Shown here one piece after another: positions 37,139 through 46,042 of a stretch of 64,000 nt of DNA (the stretch's first letter is position 1; every line of letters starts with the position of its first letter). This stretch comes from JACCVG01 sp963790245 (GTDB lineage: Bacteria > Actinomycetota > Thermoleophilia > Solirubrobacterales > Thermoleophilaceae): the NCBI GenBank assembly GCA_963790245.1, contig CAWBNP010000002.1, forward strand, positions 1,488,001-1,552,000, given 5' to 3'. A program made the position numbers and the translations under genes. The notes beneath the pieces were generated by a model. That model did not search any database and had not been told where the DNA came from. It saw only the letters and a program-made list of their open reading frames with translations.

Positions 37139-37624
37139 ATGCAGGAGATGGTGATCTACGGCGTCAGTTTCGACATGGTCGGCAAGCAGCCGATCGTGTT
37201 GCTCAAGACGCGCGAGGGCAACCGCTTCCTGCCGATCTGGATCGGCCACCCGGAGGCGGCGGCGATCCTGATGAAGCTCCAGGGCGCGAACACTCCGAGG
37301 CCGATGACTCACGACCTGATCAATGAGATGCTCGATCGGCTCGAGGTTGCCTGCACCCGGGTCGCGGTCACCGAGCTGCGCGAGAACACGTTCTACGCGT
37401 CGATCACGCTGACGATCAACGGCGCGGAGGTCGAGATCGACTCCCGGCCTTCCGATGCGCTCGCTCTCGCAGTGCGGACGAGCGCCCCGATCTTCGCCGC
37501 CGAAGACGTGATCAGCGAGTCGGCGATCGAGTTCGAGCACGAGGTCGAGGACCAGGAAGAAGTCGTCGAGAAGTTCAAGGACTTCCTGGACAACGTCTCG
37601 CCCGAGGACTTCTCCGACAGCTGA
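37139..37624 (+). CDS. Bifunctional nuclease family protein (DUF151)
   Basis: The 161-residue product has the DUF151/BFN fold. It begins with G-V-S-F-D-M-V-G-K-Q-P-I-V-L-L-K and R-F-L-P-I-W-I-G-H-P-E-A (about 29-40). Next is R-P-M-T-H-D-L-I, then I-D-S-R-P-S-D-A-L-A-L-A-V-R (near 101-114), the conserved signature. An acidic helical tail (125-161) is characteristic of actinobacterial members. Homologues have DNase/RNase activity, but cellular roles are poorly defined. ATG 37139 follows GAGGGAG by about 12 bases. TAGACT further upstream (37092) may be a -10. Confidence 0.88.
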   Translation: MQEMVIYGVSFDMVGKQPIVLLKTREGNRFLPIWIGHPEAAAILMKLQGANTPRPMTHDLINEMLDRLEVACTRVAVTELRENTFYASITLTINGAEVEIDSRPSDALALAVRTSAPIFAAEDVISESAIEFEHEVEDQEEVVEKFKDFLDNVSPEDFSDS

Positions 37625-37663
37625 GGCTCTCCCCGACCCCAGACATCCGCCCAGCGCGCTCAG

Positions 37664-39109
37664 TCAGGAGCGGCGGGCTTCGCCGTCGACCCGGGCGCGC
37701 CGCGGTAGCTGGACGACCTCGGCGCCTTCGGCGGCGGGCTGCTCGGCGGCCACCGGCGCTCGGACCGCTCGCCGCTCGCCGGTCAGCGTGCCGTAGAGCT
37801 GGACCTGCTCCTCGACGACCTTGCCGATCCGGCGGACTCCCTCGCGAATGCCCTCCTCGTCGACGCCCGAGAAGTTGAGCCGCATCGAACTGCGGCCGCG
37901 GCCGTCGAGGTAGGCGGCTTCGCCGGGAACGAACGCCACGTTGTCGCGCAGCGCCCGCGCGAGCAGATCGGTCGTGTCGATGAACTCGGGCAGCGTGACC
38001 CAGATGAACATGCCCCCGCGCGGGCGCGTCCACTCGGACTCGGGCGGGAAGAACTCGGCGAGCGCGTCGAGCATCGTGTCGCGCCGCGCCCTGTAGATGT
38101 CGGTCAGCTGGGCGACGTACTCACGCCAATCGCACTGCTCGAAGTACGCCTGAACGGTCAGCTGCGACACCGTCGAGGTGCAGAGATCAGTGGCCTGCTT
38201 GCCGAGGTTGATCTTCTCGAGCACCGGCGGCGGGGCGACCACCCAGCCGAGGCGCAGGCCGGGCGAGAGGATCTTCGAAAAAGTGCCGAGGTACATCGTG
38301 TAGAGGCCACCGTCGAGCGAGTAGAGCGTCGGCAGCGCTTCGCCTTCGTAGCGCAGCAGCCCGTAGGGATTGTCCTCGAGGATCAGCAGTTCGCGCTCGC
38401 GCGCGACCTCGACGAGCCGCCGACGGCGTGGCAGCGACATCGAGACGCCTGCCGGGTTCTGGAAGCTCGGGACCGTATAGATGAACTTCGGGCGGCGGCC
38501 CTCGCGCGCGAGAGAGTCCAGCCGCTCCTCGAGCAGGTCGATCCGCATCCCTTCGGAGTCGACATCGATCTGGACCAGGTCGGCTTCGTACGAGGAGAAG
38601 GTCGGCACCGCGCCCGGGTAGGTCGGCGCCTCTGCGACGATCACTTCACCCGGGTCGATCAGGGTCTTCGTGACGAGGTCGATCACCTGCTGACCGCCGG
38701 TCGTGACCGTCAGGTCGTCGAGGTCGACCGTCATCCCTTCGGCCGCCATCACCTCGGCGATCGCCTGCTTGGTCTCGATCAGCCCCTCCGTCGGCCCGTA
38801 CTGGAGCGCCTTGGCGGAAGACTCGCGCGCCACCCGGCTCATGATCGCCGTGAGGGTCTCGGAGGGAAACGTGCTCGTGTCCGGCAATCCACCCGCCAGG
38901 GAGATCACCTCTGGCCGTGCGGTGACCGCCATCAGGTCGCGCATGGCGGAGGAGCGCATCACCCCCGTGCGCGTGGAGAAGAGGCCGGCGTAGCGCTCCA
39001 GATCACGGCGGGTCGGCTTGCGCTGGCGTCCGGACGCGGTCACGGACGGTGGCTCGCCTCGCCCCTCGCGACCCCGGCCCTCGCCGCTTCGGTGGTCGTC
39101 TATCGTCAT
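37664..39109 (-). CDS. PLP-dependent aminotransferase (fold I, LysN/MocR-C-like)
   Basis: The 481-residue product is a fold-type I aminotransferase of the 2-aminoadipate/aromatic group. It has I-S-L-A-G-G-L-P-D near the N-terminus, T-G-G-Q-Q-V-I-D, the P-S-F-Q-N-P-A-G motif, E-D-N-P-Y-G-L-L-R and the Schiff-base lysine in G-T-F-S-K-I-L-S-P-G-L-R-L-G. R-L-N-F-S near the C-terminus binds the substrate carboxylate. Unlike MocR it lacks a winged-helix domain. The tail is disordered. ATG 39109 would share bases with the ATG of the divergent gene, so GTG 39043 (22 residues shorter) is an alternative start. Confidence 0.86.
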   Translation of the reverse strand: MTIDDHRSGEGRGREGRGEPPSVTASGRQRKPTRRDLERYAGLFSTRTGVMRSSAMRDLMAVTARPEVISLAGGLPDTSTFPSETLTAIMSRVARESSAKALQYGPTEGLIETKQAIAEVMAAEGMTVDLDDLTVTTGGQQVIDLVTKTLIDPGEVIVAEAPTYPGAVPTFSSYEADLVQIDVDSEGMRIDLLEERLDSLAREGRRPKFIYTVPSFQNPAGVSMSLPRRRRLVEVARERELLILEDNPYGLLRYEGEALPTLYSLDGGLYTMYLGTFSKILSPGLRLGWVVAPPPVLEKINLGKQATDLCTSTVSQLTVQAYFEQCDWREYVAQLTDIYRARRDTMLDALAEFFPPESEWTRPRGGMFIWVTLPEFIDTTDLLARALRDNVAFVPGEAAYLDGRGRSSMRLNFSGVDEEGIREGVRRIGKVVEEQVQLYGTLTGERRAVRAPVAAEQPAAEGAEVVQLPRRARVDGEARRS

Positions 39110-39722
39110 GGCGCTCTCGCTGAGCGTACCGACCCGCACCCTCCTCATCGGAATTTTCACCTACATCGGCCAGGGCGCCGGGCTGGCCGCGGCCACCGGC
39201 GTCCGTCCATTTCTACCGCCGCTGGTCGCGGGCGTCCTCGCCCGCGCCGATGTCGCGATCGACTTCGAGGGCGGCTCGTTCGCCTTCCTCGAGAGCGATT
39301 GGTTCCTGGCGCTCGTCTTCGGCCTGACAGTTGTCTGGTACGTCCTCGGCCGGGCCGGGGCGGGAGGTGAACAGGACAGGTTCCTGCTGCCGCTCGCCGC
39401 GATTCTCGGTGGGCTTCTGTTCGCCGGGCTGCTCGAGTCCGGCGGCTACCCCTTCTGGCTCGGCGCCTTCGCAGGGGCAGCCGTGGCGGCACTCGCCGCC
39501 TTGACGGCAGGTGGGTTGATCAAAGGTGCGCGCACACGCCTCGACGGCGCCGCCGCGGCAATGCTGACCGTCTGGGCGGATCTCGTCGCACTCACCCTCG
39601 CCGCCGGCTCTGCCCTGCTCTGGCCGCTCGGGTTCGTCGCCCTGGTCGTGCTTGCCATGCTCGGAGTGCGAATTCGCTCCGGCCGCGACCGCAAGTACGA
39701 GGGCCTGCGAACCCTCCGCTGA
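39108..39722 (+). CDS. DUF4126-like integral membrane protein
   Basis: The 204-residue product has four to six hydrophobic segments and begins S-V-P-T-R-T-L-L-I-G-I-F-T-Y-I-G-Q-G-A-G-L-A-A-A-T-G-V-R-P-F-L-P-P-L, in short blocks typical of DUF4126 proteins (glycine/alanine-rich helix then R-P/A-F-L-P). The function is unknown. ATG 39108 is the only credible start, but it lies on top of the aminotransferase ATG on the other strand, so one of the two probably starts elsewhere. The AP-family gene begins three bases after its stop codon. Confidence 0.7.
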   Translation: MALSLSVPTRTLLIGIFTYIGQGAGLAAATGVRPFLPPLVAGVLARADVAIDFEGGSFAFLESDWFLALVFGLTVVWYVLGRAGAGGEQDRFLLPLAAILGGLLFAGLLESGGYPFWLGAFAGAAVAALAALTAGGLIKGARTRLDGAAAAMLTVWADLVALTLAAGSALLWPLGFVALVVLAMLGVRIRSGRDRKYEGLRTLR

Positions 39723-39725
39723 GAA

Positions 39726-41195
39726 ATGTCTTCCGCGCCGAAGAAGCTAGTGCTCGCGGTGATCGACTCGCTCAAGCCCGAGATGCTCGACCGCGCGATC
39801 TCCGAGGGCCGAGCACCGGCGCTCGCCGCGCTCGTGGAGAACGGGACCTACGTGCGCGACTGCGTCTCCAGCTACCCGTCGGTCACCCCGGTCGCGTCGG
39901 CCTCGATCACGACCGGTAAGGGTCCCGACGAGCACTTCATCCCCTCGATGAACTGGTTCCACCGCGGGGAAGGCCGCTACGTCGAGTACGGCTCCTCGTT
40001 TGGAGCTACGCGCGCCTTCGGTGTCTTCCGCTCGCTCCAGGACACCGTCTACAACATGAACCTGGCCCATCTCAGCCGGGAGATCAAGACCGTCTTCGAG
40101 CATCTCGACGACGCCGGTCTGCGGACCGCCTGCACGACCTACCTGATCTACCGCGGTCGCCATCGACACGAGCCCGAGCGCGACGGTGCCTACGCGCGGC
40201 TTGCGCGCGCGGCGCAGTTCCGCCATGCCGTCTGGGGGCCACGCGAGCTGTTCTACGCCGACATCTTCGAGTCGGTCCGGACCGACTGCCGCTCGACGCT
40301 CGGCCTGCCCGGCCAGCGCGATCAACACACCGGGTGTGTCGGCGCCCACATGGTCGAGCACGACCTGTTCGATTTCCTGCTCTTCTCGCTGCCCGACAAC
40401 GACACCTACTCCCACCGTCGGGGCCCGTTCGCCCAGGTCACGTCAATCGCCGTCGCCGACCGCGCGCTCGAGCGGTTGATGCACGCCGGCGGGGGACCGC
40501 GGCGATTCCTCGAGGACCATGCCGTGATCGTGATGTCGGACCACTCCCAGACCTCGGTCGAGGCCCAGCTCGATCTGGTCGAGGCACTGCCCGGCTGGCG
40601 GGTCATGGGGCCGGACGACCCAGATCCCGAGGAGGCCGAGATCGCGGTCTCCCCGAGCGCGCGCTCGGGGATGATCTACCTGCTCGGCGACCGCGATCGG
40701 GAGCGCCGACTCGAGCAGATCACTGCCACTCTGAGCGAGACCGAAGGCGTCGACTTCGTGGCGCGGCTCTCCGGCGACGAGGCGCTCGTCAGCTCGTCCC
40801 GGGGGGAGCTCCGCTTCCGGCCCGGCGGTCCGCTGCACGACCTTCGGCGCGAGCACTGGACGGTCGACGGTGACCGCGCGGTCCTCGAGCTCAGCGTCGA
40901 CGGCGAGACCGTGTCCAGCGACAGCTACCCCGACGGTCTGATGCGGCTCTGGAGCGCGCTGAGGAGTCACCACTCCGGCGACCTGCTCGTCTCGGCGACT
41001 CCCGGGTGGGAGTTCCTCGACTGGGGCGGCTCGGCTCACGTCGGCGGCGGCAGCCACGGCTCGCTGCACGCGGGTGATTCGCTCGGCGTCCTGATCCTCT
41101 GCGGGACCGGCCCCGCTCCGGATGACGCGCCGGCCCAGTGGGCTTTGCGCGATGTGACCCCGACGATCCTCGACCACTTCGGGGTGGCGCAATGA
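39726..41195 (+). CDS. Alkaline phosphatase superfamily protein (nucleotide pyrophosphatase/phosphodiesterase type)
   Basis: The 489-residue product has the metal-site pattern of the type I phosphodiesterase group: V-I-D-S-L-K-P-E-M-L (D near 13), the nucleophile region P-S-V-T-P-V-A-S-A-S (near 51-60), S-L-P-D-N-D-T-Y-S-H (second metal site), V-M-S-D-H-S-Q-T (third), and a final G-G-G-S-H-G-S-L. No signal peptide or membrane helix is obvious. The substrate is not known. It overlaps the GtrA gene by four bases, which suggests a link to envelope glycan or lipid chemistry. Confidence 0.87.
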   Translation: MSSAPKKLVLAVIDSLKPEMLDRAISEGRAPALAALVENGTYVRDCVSSYPSVTPVASASITTGKGPDEHFIPSMNWFHRGEGRYVEYGSSFGATRAFGVFRSLQDTVYNMNLAHLSREIKTVFEHLDDAGLRTACTTYLIYRGRHRHEPERDGAYARLARAAQFRHAVWGPRELFYADIFESVRTDCRSTLGLPGQRDQHTGCVGAHMVEHDLFDFLLFSLPDNDTYSHRRGPFAQVTSIAVADRALERLMHAGGGPRRFLEDHAVIVMSDHSQTSVEAQLDLVEALPGWRVMGPDDPDPEEAEIAVSPSARSGMIYLLGDRDRERRLEQITATLSETEGVDFVARLSGDEALVSSSRGELRFRPGGPLHDLRREHWTVDGDRAVLELSVDGETVSSDSYPDGLMRLWSALRSHHSGDLLVSATPGWEFLDWGGSAHVGGGSHGSLHAGDSLGVLILCGTGPAPDDAPAQWALRDVTPTILDHFGVAQ

Positions 41196-41626
41196 ATGCC
41201 GTGCACCGGCGAGTCGGCCAGGGCATGCGCCGACCGGCCAACTGGTTCCAGCTGGTCAAGTTCTGTGCCGTCGGGGCCTCGGGCTATGTCGTCAACCTGT
41301 CGATCTTCGCGATCTGCGTGGGCCCGCTCGAGATCTACCATCTCGTCGCTGCGCCGATCGCCTTCGTCTTCGCGCTGACGAACAACTTTTGGTGGAACCG
41401 CCATTGGACTTTCGGGGCGGCCGATGGGCATGCCGGCTTCCAGGCGGTGCGGTTCTTCACCGTCAGCACCGCAGCTTTCGGAATCAACTTCGTCGTCCTC
41501 GCACTGCTGGTGGATCGGGCGGGTCTGCCCGAGATCCCGGCGCAGGCGCTCGCGATCGCTGCGGCGACGCCGGTCAACTTCATCGGTAACAAGCTGTGGA
41601 GCTTCGGGCGAGGACGCGGTGGCTAG
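41192..41626 (+). CDS. GtrA-family membrane protein
   Basis: The 144-residue product has four membrane helices with the GtrA pattern. F-C-A-V-G-A-S-G-Y-V-V-N-L comes in helix one, F-A-L-T-N-N-F-W-W-N-R-H-W-T-F after helix two, and N-F-I-G-N-K-L-W-S-F at the end. GtrA proteins are proposed flippases or anchors for polyprenyl-linked sugars. It is translationally coupled to the phosphodiesterase gene upstream and the glycosyltransferase downstream. Confidence 0.9.
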   Translation: MNAVHRRVGQGMRRPANWFQLVKFCAVGASGYVVNLSIFAICVGPLEIYHLVAAPIAFVFALTNNFWWNRHWTFGAADGHAGFQAVRFFTVSTAAFGINFVVLALLVDRAGLPEIPAQALAIAAATPVNFIGNKLWSFGRGRGG

Positions 41627-43241
41627 CCGCTTCGTCGGGCTCGTGCTGCTGGCGTTGGTGGGGCTGTCGATGACGGCTGGCCCGGCGGGTGCCGATGAAG
41701 ACCTCCAGATCGTCGACGAGCCGCGCAAGGCGCCGAAGGGCTTGGTACAGACGCGCGATGCGGTTGAGCGGACCGCCCGCCAAGGCGACGCTGTCCAAAG
41801 CCAGCTGACCGAGCACCCGCGCATCGAGCCGACGACCTACACCACCGAGAACCAGCGCTGGCACATCAGCTGGTTCAACAAACGCGACAAAGAGGTCGCA
41901 CAGGTGATCATCGACGACGCGTCCGGCGAGATCGTCGAGCAGTGGACGGGCCCCCAGGTCGCGTGGAAAATGGCGCGCGGCTACCAGGGGGCGTTCGGTC
42001 GCTCGATCAACCTGCCTTGGGTCTGGCTGCCGCTCTGCCTGCTGTTCCTCGTGCCGTTCATCGACGTGCGCAACCCGCGCCGGCTGCTCCACCTCGACCT
42101 ACTCGTGCTGCTGTCGTTCACGATCTCGCACGCCTTCTTCGATGCGGCCAACATCGCCGCCTCGGTCCCGCTCGTCTACCCCGCCCTGATGTACCTCCTG
42201 GCGAGGATGATCTGGGAGGGGTGGCGTCGCCGCAAGCGAGCGGGCCGGTTGATCCCGCACCTGCGCCTGTCCGTCGTCGTCGTCGCGACCGTCCTGCTGA
42301 TCATCGGCCGAATCGTCCTCAACGTCCTCGACGGCAATGTGATCGATGTCGGCTATGCGGGCGTGATCGGCGCCGATCGGATCCTCGCCGGGGAGGGGAT
42401 CTACGGCGACGGCTTCCACGAGGAGGTCGGCAACGGCGACACCTACGGGCCGCTGAACTACTTGACCTACGTTCCGTTCGAGCTGCTGTTCCCGTGGGGT
42501 GGGGAGTGGGATGGGCTGCAGGCGGCCCACGCCGCCGCGATTGCCTTCGACCTGCTCGCGCTGATCGGTCTCTTCGTGCTCGGGACGCGGTTCGCGCGTG
42601 GGCCGCCGGGACGTGAGCTCGGCGTGGCCCTCGCCTTCGCATGGGCGGCCTACCCCTACAGCTCCTTCTCGCTGATGTCGAACGCCAACGACACGCTCGT
42701 GGCGGCTGCCCTGATCTGGACGATGGCGCTGGTCGCCTCGCCGGTCGGTCGGGGCGCCCTACTGGGGCTGGCCGCCGCGGCGAAGTTCGCCCCGCTGATC
42801 CTCGCACCCATCCTTTTGCGCGGCCCCGATCGGCCTTGGCGCAGATCGGTCGGCGGCGCGACGCTGTTCCTCGTAGCGCTCGCCGCCGTCGTAGTGGTGC
42901 TGTTCGCGCCGTTCGTGCCCGACGGCGGCCTGCGGGAGATCTTCGAGCGGACGATCGCCTACCAGGCCGATCGCAACTCGCCGTTCAGCGTCTGGGGCAG
43001 CTACGAGATCGCGGACTGGCTCCATCGCACCGCCCAGGTCGCGGCGGTGGCGTTCGCCCTCGCGCTCGCCGTGGTCCCGCGAGGGCGCGACGCCACACAG
43101 ATCGTCGCGCTGTCCGCGGCGGTGCTGCTGGCGCTCCAGCTGACCGTCGACCATTGGTTCTACCTCTACATCGTCTGGTTCGCTCCGCTGGTGTTGGTCG
43201 CCCTATTCGCCCGCCATCAGTTCCGCGAGACGCCGACGTGA
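41619..43241 (+). CDS. GT-C membrane glycosyltransferase (GT87/DUF2029-like) with N-terminal PepSY-like domain
   Basis: The 540-residue product has a signal-like N-terminus (L-V-L-L-A-L-V-G-L-S-M-T-A) and a secreted segment (30-110). That segment reads W-H-I-S-W-F-N and V-A-Q-V-I-I-D-D-A-S-G-E-I-V-E-Q-W-T-G, a PepSY-like sheet. About eleven membrane helices follow, with the GT-C-type Y-G-P-L-N-Y-L-T-Y-V-P-F loop, and N-A-N-D-T-L plus V-D-H-W-F-Y-L-Y-I-V-W-F later. Such enzymes use polyprenyl-phosphate sugars. GTG 41619 lies inside the end of gtrA (8-base overlap). Acceptor and sugar are unknown. Confidence 0.8.
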   Translation: MASRFVGLVLLALVGLSMTAGPAGADEDLQIVDEPRKAPKGLVQTRDAVERTARQGDAVQSQLTEHPRIEPTTYTTENQRWHISWFNKRDKEVAQVIIDDASGEIVEQWTGPQVAWKMARGYQGAFGRSINLPWVWLPLCLLFLVPFIDVRNPRRLLHLDLLVLLSFTISHAFFDAANIAASVPLVYPALMYLLARMIWEGWRRRKRAGRLIPHLRLSVVVVATVLLIIGRIVLNVLDGNVIDVGYAGVIGADRILAGEGIYGDGFHEEVGNGDTYGPLNYLTYVPFELLFPWGGEWDGLQAAHAAAIAFDLLALIGLFVLGTRFARGPPGRELGVALAFAWAAYPYSSFSLMSNANDTLVAAALIWTMALVASPVGRGALLGLAAAAKFAPLILAPILLRGPDRPWRRSVGGATLFLVALAAVVVVLFAPFVPDGGLREIFERTIAYQADRNSPFSVWGSYEIADWLHRTAQVAAVAFALALAVVPRGRDATQIVALSAAVLLALQLTVDHWFYLYIVWFAPLVLVALFARHQFRETPT

Positions 43242-44458
43242 GACGCGCCGGCCCAGCGCTAGCCGTGCTCGCCGTGGCGATCGCTGCCGGTCTCGCGACG
43301 TTCCTGGTCCCGCCGTGGTCGACCAACAGCGTGACCGACATCGGGACGCGGGAGGGGCAGGCGCGCGCGCTGACAGGGGGCGGCCTGCCCTATCGCGACT
43401 TGGCGTTCGAATACCCGCCGCTGGCCGCGCCGCTGATCGCCGCGCCGGCGCTCGCGGGCGCATCGCCCGAGCAGTACGAGATCGCCTTCGGCGTGATGAC
43501 CGTCGTGCTCGGCCTGATCGCCGCCGCACTCGCCGCCGCACTCGCGGCGCAGACAAAAGGCTCTCCGTTAGCGGCCGCGCTCGCGCTCGCCGCCGGTCCG
43601 CTGCTGCTCGGGCCGATCACGCGCACGCAGTTCGACATCGCGGCGGTCGCGGCGCTACTCGCGGCACTGCTGCTCGCCGTGCGGCGTCACCCCGCCGCGG
43701 CGGGCGCCGCGCTCGGCGTCGGCGTCGCGATCAAGGCCTTCCCGGTGGTTGCCGCGCCCATCCTGCTGGCGTGGCTGGCTGCGCGCCTTGGCCGCTCCGC
43801 TGCGCTGCGCGGGCTGCTCGGCCTCGGGGTGACCGTCGGCCTGGCGCTCGCGCTCGCGCTCGCGCTGTCCCCGAGCGGGTTCAAGCAGGCACTCGAGTAC
43901 CAGCTCGACCGGCCTGCGCAAATCGAGAGCGCACAGGCGTCGGTGCTGCTAGCCCTTGGAGCGATCGAGGAACGCGCACCTGTGCTCGAGGACAGCCGCG
44001 CCTCAGTCGCGGTGATCGCGGACGAGTCGGGCGCGGTCGGGCTCGTCTTCCTGGTCGCGCTGGTCGCGCTCGTTGCGTTGCTCGCGCTCGGAGTCGCGCG
44101 CGCCGCAAAGGGGCCGCATGGCGCCGACGGAGCCGATCGTGCGCTGATCCTCGGCACGCTGACGATGGTCGCGGGCTTCGCGCTGCTCGGCCGGGTGATC
44201 TCACCGCAGTACGCGATCTGGGTCTTGCCGCTGCTCGCCTTGGCGCTCGCCTGGCGGTATTGGGCGCTTGCCGCAGCCGCCACCGCGGCCTGCGTGCTCA
44301 CGTTCGTCGAGTTTCCGTCGCGCTACCCCGCGCTGACCGAGGCAGACCCGCACGCGATCGTGCTCGTCGGCCTGCGCAACTTCGCCCTCGCCGTCGCCGT
44401 GGCGCTTGGGCTGCTCGGCGTCGCTGCGGTCAGTTCCAGGGATCGCCGCTCGCGCTGA
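43238..44458 (+). CDS. GT-C membrane glycosyltransferase (GT87/DUF2029-like)
   Basis: The 406-residue product is alanine/leucine rich with about ten membrane helices. The loop after helix one has T-D-I-G-T-R-E-G-Q-A, then G-G-L-P-Y-R-D-L-A-F-E-Y-P-P-L-A-A-P, the catalytic-type region of GT87 mannosyltransferases (acidic residue plus EYPPL). V-A-I-K-A-F-P-V-V follows, and V-I-S-P-Q-Y-A-I-W near the end. GTG 43238 overlaps the upstream glycosyltransferase stop. Its 3' end overlaps the convergent ymdB by 29 bases. Confidence 0.82.
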   Translation: MRRAGPALAVLAVAIAAGLATFLVPPWSTNSVTDIGTREGQARALTGGGLPYRDLAFEYPPLAAPLIAAPALAGASPEQYEIAFGVMTVVLGLIAAALAAALAAQTKGSPLAAALALAAGPLLLGPITRTQFDIAAVAALLAALLLAVRRHPAAAGAALGVGVAIKAFPVVAAPILLAWLAARLGRSAALRGLLGLGVTVGLALALALALSPSGFKQALEYQLDRPAQIESAQASVLLALGAIEERAPVLEDSRASVAVIADESGAVGLVFLVALVALVALLALGVARAAKGPHGADGADRALILGTLTMVAGFALLGRVISPQYAIWVLPLLALALAWRYWALAAAATAACVLTFVEFPSRYPALTEADPHAIVLVGLRNFALAVAVALGLLGVAAVSSRDRRSR

Positions 44459-45218
44459 GCAGCAGTGGCGTAATGGCGGTCGCTCGCTCGGCTTCCGTTT
44501 CGATCAGCACGCCGTTGAGGCATGGGTTCTCGTCCGAGGTCTCGAAGCGGATCGCCATCTGGGTCGTGAACCGCTCGAGGGCGAGCTCGCGCTTGACCCC
44601 GATCACGCCGTCGCGCGAGCCCGTCATTCCGACATCGGAGATGAACGCGGTGCCGCCCGGCAGGACGCGCGCGTCGGCGGTCGGCACATGCGTGTGGGTG
44701 CCGACACAAGCCGTCACCCGCCCGTCGAGATGCCAGCCCATCGCGACCTTTTCGCTGGTCGCCTCCGCATGGAAGTCCACGAGGATGTGGTCGGCCTTGC
44801 CGCGGAGCTCGGCCAGTAGTGCGTCGATCTCGCTGAACGGGGAGCGGGCTGCGTCCAGGAACACCGTTCCCGAGAGGTTGATGACCGCCAGCCGGACGCC
44901 CTCCTTTTCGACGATGGTGTGCCCGTGACCGGGGTTGCCGCGCATGTAGTTGGCGGGCCGCACGATCCGCGGCTCGTGATCGAGGTAGTCGAACACCGAG
45001 CGGTGGTGGAAGCTGTGATTACCGAGCGTGATCGCGTCGATCCCCGCCTCGAACAGCTCGACGGCGATCTTTTCCGTGATTCCGAGCCCGCCGGCGGCGT
45101 TCTCGCCGTTGACGACGATGAAGTCGGGCGCGTGGCGGTCGCGCAACGGCTGCAGCAGCCCGAGCAGCGTCCGTTTGCCGATTCCCCCAACGACGTCGCC
45201 GACGAAGAGCAGCCTCAT
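44430..45218 (-). CDS. ymdB: YmdB-family metallophosphoesterase (2',3'-cyclic nucleotide phosphodiesterase)
   Basis: The 262-residue product has the calcineurin-like dimetal motifs of the TIGR00282 family: M-R-L-L-F-V-G-D-V-V-G, V-N-G-E-N-A-A-G-G, T-L-G-N-H-S-F-H, V-D-F-H-A-E-A-T-S-E-K and G-T-H-T-H-V-P-T-A-D. YmdB hydrolyses 2',3'-cyclic nucleotides and affects biofilm or development in Bacillus. It is a lone minus-strand gene here, with a 29-base tail overlap with the glycosyltransferase gene. Confidence 0.92.
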   Translation of the reverse strand: MRLLFVGDVVGGIGKRTLLGLLQPLRDRHAPDFIVVNGENAAGGLGITEKIAVELFEAGIDAITLGNHSFHHRSVFDYLDHEPRIVRPANYMRGNPGHGHTIVEKEGVRLAVINLSGTVFLDAARSPFSEIDALLAELRGKADHILVDFHAEATSEKVAMGWHLDGRVTACVGTHTHVPTADARVLPGGTAFISDVGMTGSRDGVIGVKRELALERFTTQMAIRFETSDENPCLNGVLIETEAERATAITPLLLSASGDPWN

Positions 45219-45250
45219 CGCCGCGGCATTCTGTCAGCCCACTGATTACG

Positions 45251-45982
45251 GTGGTCCGCGTGATCGACGAGCGGAGTTCCCGGCCGGCGGTTCTCGAGGC
45301 CCACGGGCTCGTCAAGCGGTTCGGCCCACGCGCGGCTCTTGACGGCGTCTCGATCGCGGCGGTGGCTGGTGAGCGTGTTGCAGTGATCGGCCCGAATGGC
45401 GCCGGCAAGACGACGCTGCTGTCGATCCTCGCCGGAATCCAGCGCGCCGACTCGGGCACCGTCGACACCGGGGGGCAACGGGTCGGCTGGGTTCCGCAGC
45501 AGGCGGCGCTCTACGGGAAGCTGACCGTCGCGGAGAACCTGAGGCTGTTCGCGCGCCTCGAGCGACGCGACGACGTCGAGCAGGCGGTCGAGCAGATGCT
45601 CGACCAGGCCGCGCTCAGCGATCGCCGCGACGATCCGGTGGCGGAGCTTTCGGGGGGCAACCGCCAGCGCGTGAACATCGGGATCGGCTTGCTCGCCGAG
45701 CCCCGTGTGCTGCTGCTCGACGAGCCGAGCGCGTCGCTCGATCCGCGCCAGCGCGAGCGGCTGTGGGACTTCATCCGCGACCTCGCCGAGCGCGGGACCG
45801 CCGTGGTCTATGCGACCCACGATCTCAGCGAGGCCGACCGCCATGCCGACCGCGTGCTCGTACTGGCCGACGCCGAGCTCGTCTTCGCGGGCACCCCGGC
45901 CGAGCTCGAGCAGGCGGTTGGCGGCGGGCTGCGGGACTTCGAGACGAGCTTCGTCTCCTTCCTCGGGCAGCTGGGGCACTAG
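45251..45982 (+). CDS. ABC transporter ATP-binding protein
   Basis: The 243-residue ATPase has Walker A G-P-N-G-A-G-K-T-T (about 48-56), Q-loop V-P-Q-Q, signature L-S-G-G-N-R-Q-R, Walker B V-L-L-L-D-E-P-S-A-S-L-D-P and H-loop T-H-D-L. It resembles ABC-2 type exporters of the DrrA/NodI/CcmA kind. It pairs with the permease at 46043, from which it is separated by 60 bases holding a TAGACCCC palindrome. An alternative start is GTG 45260. Confidence 0.92.
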   Translation: MVRVIDERSSRPAVLEAHGLVKRFGPRAALDGVSIAAVAGERVAVIGPNGAGKTTLLSILAGIQRADSGTVDTGGQRVGWVPQQAALYGKLTVAENLRLFARLERRDDVEQAVEQMLDQAALSDRRDDPVAELSGGNRQRVNIGIGLLAEPRVLLLDEPSASLDPRQRERLWDFIRDLAERGTAVVYATHDLSEADRHADRVLVLADAELVFAGTPAELEQAVGGGLRDFETSFVSFLGQLGH

Positions 45983-46021
45983 GCCATGTTCGCCGTTGGC
46001 GAGACGGGCGGCGCGTGCCAC

Positions 46022-46036
46022 GACCCCGGTGGGGTC
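46022..46036 (-). repeat. TAGACCCC palindrome inside the ABC transporter operon
   Basis: GACCCC-GGT-GGGGTC, read on the minus strand as TAGACCCCACCGGGGTC. The following minus-strand bases keep a weak resemblance to the tail of the 58-bp repeat (GGCGAAC...TGGC). It lies seven bases before the permease ATG. Confidence 0.8.
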
Positions 46037-46042
46037 TAGGCG

